64,000 bases of DNA from Pseudomonadota bacterium (GCA_022566735.1 JADFIG010000001.1:496001-560000); one strand, 5' to 3'; counted from the first letter of the stretch, positions 9,287 through 19,950 are shown. The notes: generated by a model not told the origin, from the letters alone. Numbers and translations are program-made.

Positions 9287-10201
9287 ATGCTCAAGCAACG
9301 CGTGATCACGGCCCTGATCCTGGTGGCCATCCTGTTGCCGACCTTGCTGGCCGAGGCCGCGTGGCCCTTTGCCCTGCTGACCCTGGTGTTCATCTCCGCC
9401 GCGGGCTGGGAATGGTCCCGCCTGAACGAGGCGCCCGGCGCCCGGGCCGTGCTGCAGGGGGCGGCGGTGGCCGGCGCCTGCGTGTACGTGGCCCATGTGT
9501 TCCATCTGCCGCTGTGGGGGGCGTTGTCGGGTGCGGTTGCGCCGCACGTCCATGCGCCCGGGCATGCGCTGGTCGGCTTCATCGTGCCGGCCGAGGTGTG
9601 GCTGGCTGCGACAGCGCTGTGGGTGGCGGGTGGTGCGGTGGCCTTGCGCTGGGGCCCGACCCACTGGCTGGAACTGCCGCGGGACCTGCGCCGCTTGCTG
9701 GGCCTGGCCTTGCTGGTGCTGGCCTGGATGGCCCTGGTCGAGAGCAAGGCGCAGGGCCTGAACTACCTCCTGTCGGTGTTCTGCCTGGTCTGGGCTGCGG
9801 ACATCGGTGCCTACTTTGGCGGGCGGGCTTTCGGCCGGCGCAAGCTGGCGCCCGGCATCAGCCCAGGCAAGAGCTGGGAGGGCGTGGTCGCCGGCATGCT
9901 GGCCGTCTTGCTGCTGGCCGCGGGCTGGCTGGTGGCCGACCAGCAACTCGGTGTGGATGCGCCGAGCCTCTACAGCCGCCTGCAGTGGGGGCTGGGCACG
10001 CCTGGCATGGTGCTGGCGCTGGTGGCGCTGGCCGGCCTGAGCGTGGTGGGGGACTTGTTCGAGTCCCTGATCAAGCGCCAGGCCGGTGCGAAGGACAGCA
10101 GCCAGCTGCTGCCTGGCCATGGCGGCGTGCTCGACCGCATCGATGCCCTCCTGCCGGTGCTGCCGGTGTCCCTTGCCCTGATGTCGCTCTGCCATGGCTG
10201 A
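9287..10201 (+). CDS. cdsA: Phosphatidate cytidylyltransferase
   Basis: Makes CDP-diacylglycerol from phosphatidic acid and CTP at the inner membrane. The 304-residue sequence is strongly hydrophobic, with about eight membrane segments beginning VITALILVAILLPTLL. The C-terminal signature KRQAGAKDSSQLLPGHGGVL followed by DRID is the CTP/Mg site of the family. The earlier in-frame start at 9197 lies inside uppS and is rejected. The last eight bases overlap the dxr start (ATGGCTGA). Confidence 0.96.
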   Translation: MLKQRVITALILVAILLPTLLAEAAWPFALLTLVFISAAGWEWSRLNEAPGARAVLQGAAVAGACVYVAHVFHLPLWGALSGAVAPHVHAPGHALVGFIVPAEVWLAATALWVAGGAVALRWGPTHWLELPRDLRRLLGLALLVLAWMALVESKAQGLNYLLSVFCLVWAADIGAYFGGRAFGRRKLAPGISPGKSWEGVVAGMLAVLLLAAGWLVADQQLGVDAPSLYSRLQWGLGTPGMVLALVALAGLSVVGDLFESLIKRQAGAKDSSQLLPGHGGVLDRIDALLPVLPVSLALMSLCHG

Positions 10202-11444
10202 CCGCACCTTCTCGACCGCGGCTGACGCGGCAGGCCCCCTGCAGCGCGTCTGCATCCTCGGGGCGACGGGCTCCATCGGCACGAACACGCTGGACGTGAT
10301 CTCGCGCCATCCCGGGCGCTTCGAGGTCTTTGCGCTCAGCGGCGCCAGCCGCGTGCCCGAGTTGCTGGCGCAGTGCCTGCGGTGGCGCCCGCGCTTTGCC
10401 GTCATGCCCGATGCCGCCCGCGCTGCCGAGTTGCGCGAGCAGGTGAGGGCGGCTGGCCTGCCCACCGAGGTGCTGGCAGGCGAGCAGGCCTTGTGCGACA
10501 TCGCCGCGCACCCGGAGGTGGACGTCGTCATGGGCGCCATCGTGGGGGCCGCAGGCCTGTCGCCCTGCCTGGCCGCAGCACGCGCCGGCAAGCGACTGCT
10601 GCTGGCCAACAAGGAAGCGCTGGTGGTCGGCGGTGGCCTGTTCATGCAGGCCGTGGCCGATGGCGGCGCCACCCTGGTGCCCATCGACAGCGAGCACTCG
10701 GCCATCTTCCAGTGCCTGCCCGAAGACCCGGCGACCTGGCACCAGCGCGTGGACCACATCGTCCTGACGGCCTCGGGCGGCCCGTTCCGTGAGCGCGACC
10801 CCGCGACCTTCGCCAGCATCACGCCCGATCAGGCCTGCGCCCATCCCAACTGGGTCATGGGGCGCAAGATCTCGGTCGATTCGGCCACGATGATGAACAA
10901 GGCGCTCGAAGTCATCGAGGCGCGCTGGCTGTTCGGCCTGGCGCCGCGCCAGATCAAGGTGGTGCTGCACCCGCAGAGCATCGTCCACTCGATGGTGGTC
11001 TGCCGCGACCGTTCCGTGCTGGCGCAGCTGGGCACGCCGGACATGCGGGTGCCGATCGCCTATGGGCTGTCCTGGCCGCAACGCATCGAATCGGGTGCCG
11101 ATCTGCTCGATTTCACCCAGCTCAAGGCGCTGACCTTCGAGTCCCCCGATGCGCGCCGCTACCCCGGTCTGCAACTGGCCTGGGAGACGCTGGAGGCCCC
11201 GCCTGGTCACACCTGCGTGCTCAACGCGGCCAACGAGGTCGCGGTCGAGGCCTTCCTGCAGGGCAGCATCCGCTTCGACCAGATCCACCACGTCAACGCG
11301 CAGACCCTGTCGGACTGTCAGGTGCCTGCGGGCACGGCAGAATCCGTGGACGGTCTGCTGGCGCTGGACGCCGAGGCCCGCCGTGTGGCACAAGCGGTCA
11401 CGCAAGGCATCCAGCAAGGTGTGGCGCAGTCCCACGCGGGCTGA
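10194..11444 (+). CDS. dxr: 1-deoxy-D-xylulose 5-phosphate reductoisomerase
   Basis: Second step of the non-mevalonate isoprenoid pathway, converting DXP to MEP with NADPH. The 416-residue protein starts with the Rossmann motif VCILGATGSIGTNTLDVI, then ANKEALVVGG, PIDSEHSAIFQCL, ASGGPFRE and NWVMGRKISVDSATMMNK, all substrate/metal-binding landmarks. It overlaps cdsA by eight bases and precedes rseP by 44 bases. Together with uppS and the later lipid A genes it forms an envelope-precursor operon. Confidence 0.98.
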   Translation: MADRTFSTAADAAGPLQRVCILGATGSIGTNTLDVISRHPGRFEVFALSGASRVPELLAQCLRWRPRFAVMPDAARAAELREQVRAAGLPTEVLAGEQALCDIAAHPEVDVVMGAIVGAAGLSPCLAAARAGKRLLLANKEALVVGGGLFMQAVADGGATLVPIDSEHSAIFQCLPEDPATWHQRVDHIVLTASGGPFRERDPATFASITPDQACAHPNWVMGRKISVDSATMMNKALEVIEARWLFGLAPRQIKVVLHPQSIVHSMVVCRDRSVLAQLGTPDMRVPIAYGLSWPQRIESGADLLDFTQLKALTFESPDARRYPGLQLAWETLEAPPGHTCVLNAANEVAVEAFLQGSIRFDQIHHVNAQTLSDCQVPAGTAESVDGLLALDAEARRVAQAVTQGIQQGVAQSHAG

Positions 11445-11488
11445 GACCGGACGCCCCAGTCTCAGCCCTGGTCCGAAGGAGAAACAAG

Positions 11489-12871
11489 ATGGCCATGACC
11501 CTGATCGCATTCCTCGTGACCATCGGCCTGCTCGTGCTCATCCACGAGTACGGTCACTACCGCGCCGCGGTCGCCTGCGATGTCAAGGTGCTGCGCTTCT
11601 CGCTGGGCTTCGGGCGCGTGCTGTGGTCGCGCACCCAGGGCGAGACCGAGTTCGTGGTCTCGGCGCTGCCCCTGGGCGGCTACGTCAAGATGCTCGATGA
11701 GCGCGAAGGGCTGGTCGACGCCCGCGAGCAGCACCGCGCCTTCAACCGCAAGCCGCTGCGCCAGCGCGCCTTCATCGTGGCGGCGGGGCCGCTGGCCAAC
11801 CTGCTGCTGGCGGTGGTGCTCTATGCCTGCGTCAACTGGGCGGGCGTGCAGGAAGTGCGGCCCTGGCTGGCACAGCCGCGCGCCGACAGCATGGCCGTGC
11901 GGGCGGGCCTGGCCTCGCGTGACGAGGTGCTGGCCCTGCGCCAGATGGACGCCCAGGACTGGACGCCGGTGCGCTCCATGACCGAGCTGCAGTGGCTGTT
12001 CACCCGCGCAGCGGTGAAGGCGCAGGATGTGCAACTCCAGGTGGCGGCGCGCGCCACCGACAGTGCCGCCTCGGGGCCGCAGCGCACGCTGACCCTGCCG
12101 CTGTCCTCCGTGCCGGCGTCCGAGGTCGATGGCGGCCTGCTGGAGCGCCTGGGTTTCGTGGGGCCTTACTCGGAGCCGCTGGTGGCGCAACTGGTGCCTG
12201 GCGGCCCGGCCGACAAGGGCGGCCTGCGCACGGGCGACCGCGTCCTGTTCATCAATGGCCAGGCCGTCCAGGATGCCGGCCAGCTGCGCCAGGCCATCCG
12301 CGACAGTGCCATCCAGGGCAAGCCCCAGCCGCTGTTGCTGCGCATCGAGCGCGCCGGGCGCGTGCAGGAGCTGACGCTGCAGCCGGTGATGAAGGATGTC
12401 CAGGGCAAGATGCTGCCACGCATCGACGCCGGTCTGGGCGGCGCGGTGGCCATGGTCGAGGTGCGCTATGGCCTCATCGAAGGCTTCACGCGGGCCCTCG
12501 ACAAGACCTGGGAAGTGTCCGTGCTCAGCCTGGACATGCTGGGCAAGATGCTGGTGGGCCAGGCCTCGATCAAGAACCTCAGCGGCCCGATCACCATCGC
12601 CGATTACGCCGGTCGTTCGGCGCAACTCGGCTGGGTGTACTACGTCGGTTTCCTGGCGCTGGTCAGCGTCAGCCTGGGGGTGCTGAACCTGCTGCCGCTG
12701 CCCGTCCTCGATGGCGGACACCTCATGTATTATCTTTTTGAAAGTGTCACGGGCCGGCCGGTCTCCGATCGCTGGCTTGAACGTCTGCAGCGGGGTGGGG
12801 TGGCCATCATGTTGTTGATGATGTCCCTGGCCCTGTACAACGACCTGGCGCGCCTTCTGGGCCCGCAATGA
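11489..12871 (+). CDS. rseP: RIP zinc metalloprotease RseP
   Basis: Site-2 intramembrane protease that cleaves the anti-sigma factor RseA in the sigma-E envelope stress cascade. The 460-residue protein has the zinc motif HEYGH at residues 19-23 inside the first membrane segment, a periplasmic PDZ-like region (LVPGGPADKGGLRTGDRVLF, about 220-300) and the second metal motif LDGGH at 407-411. The ribosome-binding site GAAGGAG precedes ATG 11489. Its last four bases overlap the bamA start (ATGA), coupling envelope stress proteolysis and outer-membrane assembly. Confidence 0.96.
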   Translation: MAMTLIAFLVTIGLLVLIHEYGHYRAAVACDVKVLRFSLGFGRVLWSRTQGETEFVVSALPLGGYVKMLDEREGLVDAREQHRAFNRKPLRQRAFIVAAGPLANLLLAVVLYACVNWAGVQEVRPWLAQPRADSMAVRAGLASRDEVLALRQMDAQDWTPVRSMTELQWLFTRAAVKAQDVQLQVAARATDSAASGPQRTLTLPLSSVPASEVDGGLLERLGFVGPYSEPLVAQLVPGGPADKGGLRTGDRVLFINGQAVQDAGQLRQAIRDSAIQGKPQPLLLRIERAGRVQELTLQPVMKDVQGKMLPRIDAGLGGAVAMVEVRYGLIEGFTRALDKTWEVSVLSLDMLGKMLVGQASIKNLSGPITIADYAGRSAQLGWVYYVGFLALVSVSLGVLNLLPLPVLDGGHLMYYLFESVTGRPVSDRWLERLQRGGVAIMLLMMSLALYNDLARLLGPQ

Positions 12872-15180
12872 TCTTTCACATGCACATCCCTTCCATGAAC
12901 GTTCGCCTCAAGCCGACCTTGCTTGCCGCCTTGCTGGCGTCCTCCGTGTTCCAGTCTGCATGGGCGGTCGAGCCCTTCGTCCTCAAGGACATCCGCGTGG
13001 AAGGCCTGCAGCGTGCCGACGCGGGCACCGTGTTCGCGTCCCTGCCTTTCCGCGTGGGCGACACCTACACCGATGACAAGGGCGCCGCCGGCCTGCGCGC
13101 GCTGTTCGCCACCGGCCTGTTCAAGGACGTGCGCATCGAGATCGATGGCAGCGTCGTGATCCTGGTCGTCGAAGAGCGTCCGACGATTGCCCGCGTCGAA
13201 TTCGTCGGCACCAAGGAGTTCGACAAGGACGCGCTGGTCAAGGCGCTCAAAGACGTCGGCATCAGCGAGGGCCAGCCCTTCGACCGCGCCCTGGCCGACC
13301 GCGCCGAGCAGGAACTCAAGCGCCAGTACCTCACCCGCAGCCTCTATGGCGCCGAGGTCGTCACCACCATCACGCCGGCCGAGCGCAACCGCGTCAACGT
13401 GACCTTCACCGTCAGCGAAGGCGAAGTCACCAAGATCAAGAGCATCCGCATCACCGGCAACAAGGCTTTCTCGGAAAGCACGCTGCTGGGCCAGATGGAC
13501 CTGACCACCGGCGGCTGGCTGACCTGGTACACCAAGTCCGACCAGTACGCCCGCTCCAAGCTCAATGCCGACCTGGAGACGCTGAAGTCCTACTACCTCA
13601 ACCGGGGCTACCTGGAGTTCAAGATCGAGTCGGCGCAGGTCGCCATCTCGCCGGACAAGCAGGACATCTCCCTGGTCATCAACGTCATCGAAGGGCCGCT
13701 GTACACGGTCACCGGCGTCAAGCTCGATGGCGACTACCTGGGCAAGGATGCCACCTTCCGCAAGCTGATCGCCATCAAGGTGGGCGAGCCTTACCAGGCC
13801 GACACCGTGGCCGCCACCAACAAGGCCTTCACCGACCGCTTCGCGACCTACGGCTATGCCTTCGCCCGCGTCGATGCCCGTCCGGAACTGAACCGCGAGA
13901 AAGGCCAGGCTGTCATCACCCTGGTGGCGCAGCCGCAGCGCCGCGTCTACGTGCGCCGGGTCAATGTGGCCGGCAACTCGCGCACCCGCGACGAGGTCAT
14001 CCGCCGCGAGTTCCGCCAGTTCGAATCGGCCTGGTACGACGGCCAGAAGATCAAGCTGTCGCGTGACCGCGTGGACCGCCTGGGCTATTTCAAGAACGTC
14101 AGCATCGACACCGCGGAGGTGCCGGGCACCGTCGACCAGGTGGACCTGACCATCACCGTCGAGGAAAAGCCCACCGGCAACCTGATGCTGGGTGCGGGTT
14201 TCTCGTCGGCAGAAAAGCTGACGCTGTCGGCTTCGATCAAGCAGGACAACGTCTTCGGCACCGGCAACTACCTGGGCGTCGAGGTCAACACCGGCAAGTA
14301 CAACCGCACCCTGGTGCTGAGCACGGTCGACCCGTACTTCACCGATGCGGGCGTCTCGCGCTCCTACGACGTGTTCTTCCGCACGACCCGCCCGCTCAAC
14401 ACCCAGGGCGGCGACTACCGCATCCAGACCGCGGGTGGCGCCATCCGCTTCGGCGTGCCTTTCACCGAGTTCGACACCGTGTTCTTCGGCCTGGGCGCCG
14501 AGTCCACGGCGATCAAGGGCACCTCGGGCCTGCCGGTGAGCTACCGCCTGTTCCGCGAGAACTTCGGCAATTCGGTGGTGTCCGTGCCGGTGACGGTGGG
14601 CTGGGCGCGCGATTCGCGTGACAGCACCCTCGCGCCCTCGGCCGGCCGTTACCTGCGCGTCAACCTGGAAAACGGCATCCTGGGCGACACCCGCTACCTG
14701 CGCAGCGATTTGCAGGCTCAGCAGTACTTCCGCCTGGCCAAGGCCTACACGCTGGGCTTCAACGGCGAGTTCGGCTATGGCCGCGGCCTGCAGGGCAAGC
14801 CCTACCCGGTGTTCAAGAACTTCTACGGCGGTGGCCTGGGTTCGGTGCGTGGCTTCGAGCAGAACTCGCTCGGCCCGGTGGACATCGAAGGCGCCTACAT
14901 CGGCGGCAACAAGCGCCTGAACCTCAATGCCGAGTTGTACGTGCCGTTCCCTGGCGCGGGCAACGACCGCACCCTGCGCCTGTTCGGCTACCTGGATGCC
15001 GGCAACGTCTGGGGCGAGCACGACGTCATGAAGTTCCGCGACCTGCGCGCTTCCGTGGGCGTGGGGGTGAGCTGGATCTCGCCCGTCGGCCCGCTCAAGC
15101 TCAGCTACGGCAAGCCGGTGAAGTCCTTCGATCAAGATAAAATCCAGTCTCTTCAGTTCCAGATCGGCACGGCTTTCTGA
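12868..15180 (+). CDS. bamA: Outer membrane protein assembly factor BamA
   Basis: Core beta-barrel of the BAM complex that inserts outer-membrane proteins. The 770-residue precursor has a signal peptide (LLAALLASSVFQSAWA), five POTRA domains (roughly residues 35-430) and a C-terminal 16-strand barrel with the conserved GLGSVRGFEQNSLGP lid motif, ending in aromatic Phe (FQIGTAF). ATG 12868 overlaps the rseP stop; ATG 12898 (MNVRLK) would give a more ordinary signal peptide and may be the real start. skp follows after two bases. Confidence 0.97.
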   Translation: MIFHMHIPSMNVRLKPTLLAALLASSVFQSAWAVEPFVLKDIRVEGLQRADAGTVFASLPFRVGDTYTDDKGAAGLRALFATGLFKDVRIEIDGSVVILVVEERPTIARVEFVGTKEFDKDALVKALKDVGISEGQPFDRALADRAEQELKRQYLTRSLYGAEVVTTITPAERNRVNVTFTVSEGEVTKIKSIRITGNKAFSESTLLGQMDLTTGGWLTWYTKSDQYARSKLNADLETLKSYYLNRGYLEFKIESAQVAISPDKQDISLVINVIEGPLYTVTGVKLDGDYLGKDATFRKLIAIKVGEPYQADTVAATNKAFTDRFATYGYAFARVDARPELNREKGQAVITLVAQPQRRVYVRRVNVAGNSRTRDEVIRREFRQFESAWYDGQKIKLSRDRVDRLGYFKNVSIDTAEVPGTVDQVDLTITVEEKPTGNLMLGAGFSSAEKLTLSASIKQDNVFGTGNYLGVEVNTGKYNRTLVLSTVDPYFTDAGVSRSYDVFFRTTRPLNTQGGDYRIQTAGGAIRFGVPFTEFDTVFFGLGAESTAIKGTSGLPVSYRLFRENFGNSVVSVPVTVGWARDSRDSTLAPSAGRYLRVNLENGILGDTRYLRSDLQAQQYFRLAKAYTLGFNGEFGYGRGLQGKPYPVFKNFYGGGLGSVRGFEQNSLGPVDIEGAYIGGNKRLNLNAELYVPFPGAGNDRTLRLFGYLDAGNVWGEHDVMKFRDLRASVGVGVSWISPVGPLKLSYGKPVKSFDQDKIQSLQFQIGTAF

Positions 15181-15182
15181 CC

Positions 15183-15692
15183 ATGACTTCGATGCACAAG
15201 ACCCTGGTGGCCGTGGCCCTGCTGGCAAGCGCGCTGGCCGCGCAAGCCCAGGAAATCAAGATCGGCTTCGTCAACCTGGACCGCGTGCTGCGTGACGCGT
15301 CCGCGGCCAAAGCCGCCCAGGCCAAGCTGGAGGGCGAGTTCTCCCGCCGCGAGAAGGACCTCAATGACGGTGAGAACCGCCTGAAGAACGCCTCCGAGCG
15401 CCTGGAAAAGGACGCGGCCACGCTCAGCGAGTCCGAGCGGGTGCGCCGCCAGCGCGACCTGGTCGAGCAGGACCGCGACCTGCAGCGCAAGCGCCGCGAG
15501 TTCCAGGAGGACCTCAACCAGCGCAAGAACGAAGAGCTGTCTTCCGTGCTGGACCGCGCCAACCGGGTGGTCAAGCAGATCTTCGATCAGGAGAAATTCG
15601 ACCTGATCGTGCAGGAGGCCGTGTTCGCGAGCTCCCGCGTGGACATCACGGACAAGGTCATCAAGGCCATGAATGCCGGGTCCGGCAAGTGA
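15183..15692 (+). CDS. skp: Periplasmic chaperone Skp/OmpH
   Basis: Holds unfolded outer-membrane proteins in the periplasm on their way to BamA. The 169-residue precursor has a signal peptide ([14 protein letters not shown]) and the mature start [16 protein letters not shown] typical of OmpH. The middle is a long charged coiled coil (about residues 45-135) rich in Lys, Arg and Glu, forming the tentacles. It lies between bamA and lpxD, its usual place, and overlaps the proposed GTG start of lpxD by four bases. Confidence 0.95.
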   Translation: MTSMHKTLVAVALLASALAAQAQEIKIGFVNLDRVLRDASAAKAAQAKLEGEFSRREKDLNDGENRLKNASERLEKDAATLSESERVRRQRDLVEQDRDLQRKRREFQEDLNQRKNEELSSVLDRANRVVKQIFDQEKFDLIVQEAVFASSRVDITDKVIKAMNAGSGK

Positions 15693-16825
15693 CGACGGCA
15701 AGTGATCGCCCAGTGACCACCGGACATGCCCATCCTGCTTCCCTCCATGCCCCGACGTTGACCGTCACGCTGGGGCAGGTGGTGGCCGCCCTGGCGCAAG
15801 CCGAGCACGGGGGCCTGAGCGCCGAGTTGCGTGGCGACGCCACCACCGCCATCCTGCGCATCGGACCGCTGGAGACCGCCCAGGCCGGAACGCTCTCCTT
15901 CCTGGCCAACCCGAAGTACCGCAGCCAGCTGGCCGGCACGCAGGCCTCCTGCGTCATCCTCAGCCCCGCGGTGCTGGACGACGCGGCCGCATCGCCGGCG
16001 GGTGTCGCCGCCTGCATCGTCACGGCCGACCCCTATCGCTATTTCGCGGCGCTGACGCGCTGGTGGGGCGCCCAGGTGCGTCCGCGCCCGGCGGCCGGCG
16101 TCCACCCCAGCGCCGTGGTCTCGCCCGAGGCCGTGATCGGGGAGGGCGTGAGCATCGGCCCCCTGGCCGTCGTGGAGGCGGGGGCCGTCATCGGCGACCG
16201 TGCCATCATCGGCGCGCAATGCAGCGTCGGCGAGCGCGCCCGCATCGGTGCCGACACCCGCCTGGCCCCCCAGGTGGTCGTCGGCTTCGACTGCGTGGTC
16301 GGTGCGCGCTGCATCTTCCACAGTGGCGTGGTCATTGGCGCCGATGGCTTCGGCTTCGCCCCGCACCAGGGCCGCTGGGAAAAGATCGAACAGCTCGGTG
16401 CCGTGCGCATCGGCGATGACGTCGAACTCGGCGCCAACACCTGCGTGGACCGCGGTGCGCTCGACGACACCGTCATCGACCATGGTGTCAAGCTCGACAA
16501 CCTCGTGCAGATCGCGCACAACGTGCACATCGGCGAGCACACGGCCATGGCCGGCTGCGTCGGCGTGGCCGGCAGCGCCCGCATCGGCAAGCACTGCACG
16601 GTGGGCGGCGCCGGCATGATCCTCGGACACCTCACGCTGGCAGACCATGTCCATGTGTCTTCCGGCACCCTGATTTCGCGGTCCATCCACAAGCCGGGCC
16701 AGTACAGCGGCGTTTTTCCGTTCGAAGAGAACGCCAGCTGGGAGAAAAACGCCGCCACGCTGCGGCAACTCCATGCCCTGCGCGACCGCATCCGCACCCT
16801 TGAAAAGCAAGTGAAAAGCTCATGA
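15689..16825 (+). CDS. lpxD: UDP-3-O-(3-hydroxyacyl)glucosamine N-acyltransferase
   Basis: Third step of lipid A synthesis, adding the N-linked hydroxyacyl chain from acyl-ACP. The product is up to 378 residues: an N-terminal uridine-binding domain, then left-handed beta-helix hexapeptide repeats (about 125-320) with the catalytic histidine in [18 protein letters not shown], and a C-terminal helical tail. There is no in-frame ATG near the N-terminus; GTG 15689 (overlapping the skp stop) and GTG 15713 are the candidates, the shorter fitting the family better. The C-terminus overlaps fabZ by four bases. Confidence 0.95.
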   Translation: MTTASDRPVTTGHAHPASLHAPTLTVTLGQVVAALAQAEHGGLSAELRGDATTAILRIGPLETAQAGTLSFLANPKYRSQLAGTQASCVILSPAVLDDAAASPAGVAACIVTADPYRYFAALTRWWGAQVRPRPAAGVHPSAVVSPEAVIGEGVSIGPLAVVEAGAVIGDRAIIGAQCSVGERARIGADTRLAPQVVVGFDCVVGARCIFHSGVVIGADGFGFAPHQGRWEKIEQLGAVRIGDDVELGANTCVDRGALDDTVIDHGVKLDNLVQIAHNVHIGEHTAMAGCVGVAGSARIGKHCTVGGAGMILGHLTLADHVHVSSGTLISRSIHKPGQYSGVFPFEENASWEKNAATLRQLHALRDRIRTLEKQVKSS

Positions 16826-17262
16826 TGGACATCCACAAGATCCTCGAGAAACTCCCGCACCGCTACCCCTTCCTGCTGGTGGACCGCGTGCTGGAGCTCG
16901 AAACCAACAAGCGCATCCGTGCGCTGAAGAACGTCTCCATCAACGAGCCTTTCTTCCCTGGTCACTTCCCCCACCGCCCGGTGATGCCGGGCGTGCTCAT
17001 GCTCGAAGCCCTGGCCCAGGCCGCGGCCCTGCTGGCGTTCGAAAGCACGGGCGATGGCCACGCAGACGACAGCGTCATCTACTTCGCCGGCATCGACGCT
17101 GCCCGCTTCAAGCGCCCGGTGGAGCCGGGTGACCAGCTGATCCTGGAAGTCACCCTCGACCGCGTCAAGAGCGGCATCTACAAGTTCACGGCACAAGGTC
17201 TGGTGGATGGCGAACTCGCTGTCTCGGCCGAGCTGATGTGCACCAAGCGCAAGGTGAGCTGA
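16822..17262 (+). CDS. fabZ: 3-hydroxyacyl-ACP dehydratase FabZ
   Basis: Dehydrates beta-hydroxyacyl-ACP in fatty acid elongation and so competes with LpxA/LpxD for the same acyl-ACP pool. The 146-residue hot-dog protein starts [20 protein letters not shown] and carries the active-site stretch [17 protein letters not shown] with catalytic His and downstream Glu. The start overlaps the lpxD stop (ATGA), so expression is coupled with the lipid A genes. Confidence 0.97.
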   Translation: MMDIHKILEKLPHRYPFLLVDRVLELETNKRIRALKNVSINEPFFPGHFPHRPVMPGVLMLEALAQAAALLAFESTGDGHADDSVIYFAGIDAARFKRPVEPGDQLILEVTLDRVKSGIYKFTAQGLVDGELAVSAELMCTKRKVS

Positions 17263-17268
17263 GCGGCG

Positions 17269-18069
17269 ATGGCGAGCATCCACCCGAGCGCCATCGTTGA
17301 CCCGCAGGCCCGCCTGGCCGACTCGGTGAGCGTCGGCCCCTATGCCGTGATCGGCCCGAACGTCGAGATCGGCGAGGGCACGACGGTGGGCGCGCACACG
17401 GTCATCGAAGGCCACACCACCATCGGTCGCGACAACCGCATCTTCCAGTTCGCCTCGCTGGGCGCCGACCCGCAGGACAAGAAGTACGCGGGCGAGCCCA
17501 CGCGCCTGGTCATCGGCAACGGCAACACCATCCGCGAGTTCACGACCTTCAACACCGGCACGGTGCAGGACAAGGGCATCACGCAGATTGGCGATGACAA
17601 CTGGATCATGGCCTATGTCCACGTGGCCCACGACTGCGTCATCGGCAGCCACAACGTGATCGCCAACTCGGTGCAGTTCGCCGGCCACGTCACGGTGGGC
17701 GACTTCACCCTGATCGGTGGCATCAGCGGCATCCACCAGTTCGTGCGCATCGGCGACTTCGCCATGCTGGGCTTCCAGACCCGGCTGTCGCAGGACCTGC
17801 CGCCTTTCGTGGTCGCTGCGGGCAACCCCGCCGAGGCCCAGAACGTGCACCAGGAGGGCCCGCGCCGCCGTGGCTACAGCCCCGAGCGCCTGAGCCTGCT
17901 CAAGCAGATGTACAAGCTGCTCTACCGCAAGGGCCTGACCCTGGCCGCGTCGGTCGAGGAAATCACCGCGCTGAAGGCCTCGCCGGAAGCCGCGGCCGAA
18001 GGCGCGCAAGGCGACATCGACAAGATGCTGGCCTTCCTGGCCGACGCCCAGCGCGGCATCGTGCGCTGA
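17269..18069 (+). CDS. lpxA: UDP-N-acetylglucosamine acyltransferase
   Basis: First step of lipid A synthesis, acylating UDP-GlcNAc. The 266-residue protein is a left-handed beta-helix of hexapeptide repeats from the N-terminus (IHPSAIVDPQARLADSVSVG) to about residue 190, then helices. The catalytic histidine lies in VHVAHDCVIGSHN and the acyl-chain ruler region in GGISGIHQFVRIGDFAM. It starts 6 bases after fabZ and lpxB follows after 10 bases. Confidence 0.97.
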   Translation: MASIHPSAIVDPQARLADSVSVGPYAVIGPNVEIGEGTTVGAHTVIEGHTTIGRDNRIFQFASLGADPQDKKYAGEPTRLVIGNGNTIREFTTFNTGTVQDKGITQIGDDNWIMAYVHVAHDCVIGSHNVIANSVQFAGHVTVGDFTLIGGISGIHQFVRIGDFAMLGFQTRLSQDLPPFVVAAGNPAEAQNVHQEGPRRRGYSPERLSLLKQMYKLLYRKGLTLAASVEEITALKASPEAAAEGAQGDIDKMLAFLADAQRGIVR

Positions 18070-18079
18070 CGGAGCCTGC

Positions 18080-19231
18080 GTGAGCCTGTCTGCGCCCCGC
18101 ATCGGCATGGTGGCCGGTGAGACGTCCGGCGACCTGCTGGCCGGCCTGCTGCTGGGCGGCATGAAGTCGCGCTGGCCGCAACTGACCGCGCAAGGCATCG
18201 GCGGGCCGAGGATGGCCGCCCAGGGCTTCGAGGCCTGGTGGCCCCACGAGAAGCTCGCGGTGCACGGCTTCAACATGGAGGTGCTGCGGCGCTTTCGTGA
18301 GATCTGGACCATCCGCCGACGCCTGGGCGACCGCCTGCTGGCCGAGCGTCCGGACGTCTTCATCGGCGTCGATGCGCCCGACTTCAACCTGGGCCTGGAA
18401 GCCCGCTTGAAGGCCGAAGGCGTCAAGACCATGCACTTCGTCAGCCCCTCGATCTGGGCCTGGCGGGGCGGGCGCATCCACAAGATCCACCGCTCGGTGG
18501 ACCACATGCTCTGCCTCTTTCCCTTCGAGCCGGAGATCTACCAGCGCGCGGGCATCGCCGCCAGCTTCGTCGGCCACCCGTTGGCCGACACCATCCCGCT
18601 GGAGGTGCCGCGCGCGGCGGCGCGCCAGGCGCTGGGCTTCGACGAAGCCACGCCCCTGGTGGCCGTGCTGCCAGGCAGCCGCCGCGGCGAGATCCGCCAC
18701 ATCGCGCCCGTCTTCCTGCAGACCGTGGCCAGGCTGAGCCAGCAGCGCCCGGACCTGCGCTTCGTGCTGCCCGTGGTGCCCGGCCTGCGCGAGCTGGTCG
18801 AGCCCATGGTGCGCGAACATGCGCCCGATGCGCCTTTGACCCTGCTCGACGGCCGCTCGCACGAGGCCCTGGCCGCCTGCGACGTGACCCTGATTGCCAG
18901 CGGCACGGCCACGCTGGAAGCGGCCCTGTTCAAGCGCCCCATGGTGATCGCCTACCAGCTCAGCCCCATGAGCTGGCAGATCATGAAGCGCATGGGCTAC
19001 CTGCCCTGGGTGGGGCTGCCCAACATCCTGGCGCGCGATTTCGTCGTGCCCGAACGCCTGCAGCACGACGCCAACCCGGCCCAGCTGGCCGCCGATGTGC
19101 TGGCCTGGCTGGACGACCCGGCACGCAGCGCCAGCGTGCAGCAGCGCTTCCTCGACATGCACCACAGCCTGCGGCGCGACACCGCCCGGGCCGCGACCGA
19201 TGCCATCGCCCAAGTCCTCGAAACGCGCTGA
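18080..19231 (+). CDS. lpxB: Lipid A disaccharide synthase
   Basis: Glycosyltransferase (family GT19) joining UDP-2,3-diacylglucosamine and lipid X. The 383-residue protein begins at a GTG (no in-frame ATG nearby) with [16 protein letters not shown]. It contains [45 protein letters not shown] and the sugar-nucleotide site [19 protein letters not shown], as in known LpxB. A GGAGCC element precedes the GTG. rnhB starts within its last 32 bases. Confidence 0.96.
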   Translation: MSLSAPRIGMVAGETSGDLLAGLLLGGMKSRWPQLTAQGIGGPRMAAQGFEAWWPHEKLAVHGFNMEVLRRFREIWTIRRRLGDRLLAERPDVFIGVDAPDFNLGLEARLKAEGVKTMHFVSPSIWAWRGGRIHKIHRSVDHMLCLFPFEPEIYQRAGIAASFVGHPLADTIPLEVPRAAARQALGFDEATPLVAVLPGSRRGEIRHIAPVFLQTVARLSQQRPDLRFVLPVVPGLRELVEPMVREHAPDAPLTLLDGRSHEALAACDVTLIASGTATLEAALFKRPMVIAYQLSPMSWQIMKRMGYLPWVGLPNILARDFVVPERLQHDANPAQLAADVLAWLDDPARSASVQQRFLDMHHSLRRDTARAATDAIAQVLETR

Positions 19232-19907
19232 AGCGGGCGCCAAGGCTGCGGCGAGTTCGCCTCTGGCCGCCGACCTGCAGCTCGATCTGCTGTGCCCCGT
19301 CGCGCCTGTCGGTCTGCTGGCCGGGGTGGACGAGGCGGGACGCGGGCCTTTGGCGGGCCCGGTGGTGGCTGCCGCCGTCATCCTCGACGAGTTGCAGCCG
19401 ATTGCCGGTCTGGCGGATTCCAAGAAGCTCAGCGCCCGCCAACGCGAGGCCCTGTTCGACGAGATCCGCGCCAAGGCCCTGTGCTGCAGCATCGCCCTGG
19501 CCACGGTCGAAGAAATCGACCAACTCAACATCCTGCATGCCACCATGCTGGCCATGCGCCGTGCGGTGGAGGGCTTGCGCCTCAAGCCGGCGCTCGTGCA
19601 GGTGGATGGCAACCGCGTGCCGCCGCTGTCGGTGCCGGCCCAGGCCATCGTCAAGGGCGATGCCAAGGTGCAGGCCATCTCGGCGGCATCCATCCTGGCC
19701 AAGGTGCACCGCGATCGCCTCTGCGATGCATTGCACCAGGCCCATCCGCAGTACGGCTTCGACGGCCACAAGGGCTACCCCACGGCCGACCACATCGCGG
19801 CCTTGCGCCAGCACGGCGTCACGCCCCATCACCGCCGCAGCTTCGGCCCGGTCAAGGTCGCCCTGGGGCTGGCGCCGGACCCGACGCTGCTCACGCGCCG
19901 CACCTGA
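19200..19907 (+). CDS. rnhB: Ribonuclease HII
   Basis: Removes ribonucleotides from DNA and degrades RNA in RNA-DNA hybrids. The 235-residue protein has the catalytic motif [31 protein letters not shown] and [20 protein letters not shown] 19200 lies inside the lpxB 3' end in another frame and gives about 30 poorly conserved residues before the domain; the open frame to 19095 is lpxB shadow. The position after lpxB is usual in proteobacteria. Confidence 0.95.
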   Translation: MPSPKSSKRAEAGAKAAASSPLAADLQLDLLCPVAPVGLLAGVDEAGRGPLAGPVVAAAVILDELQPIAGLADSKKLSARQREALFDEIRAKALCCSIALATVEEIDQLNILHATMLAMRRAVEGLRLKPALVQVDGNRVPPLSVPAQAIVKGDAKVQAISAASILAKVHRDRLCDALHQAHPQYGFDGHKGYPTADHIAALRQHGVTPHHRRSFGPVKVALGLAPDPTLLTRRT

Positions 19908-19950
19908 ACGCCGCCTGCCAGAACATCCGGCCCCGATCCCCGCAGCCCCC

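Noticed and set aside
6862..9747. Very long open frames opposite real genes (for example 6862-9747 minus, 12730-15228 minus, 32609-36130 plus, 40895-43510 minus)
   Set aside because: They are antisense shadows of highly GC-rich genes: His/Arg/Gly/Leu-rich, without ribosome-binding sites or domains, and each lies over a well-recognised gene.
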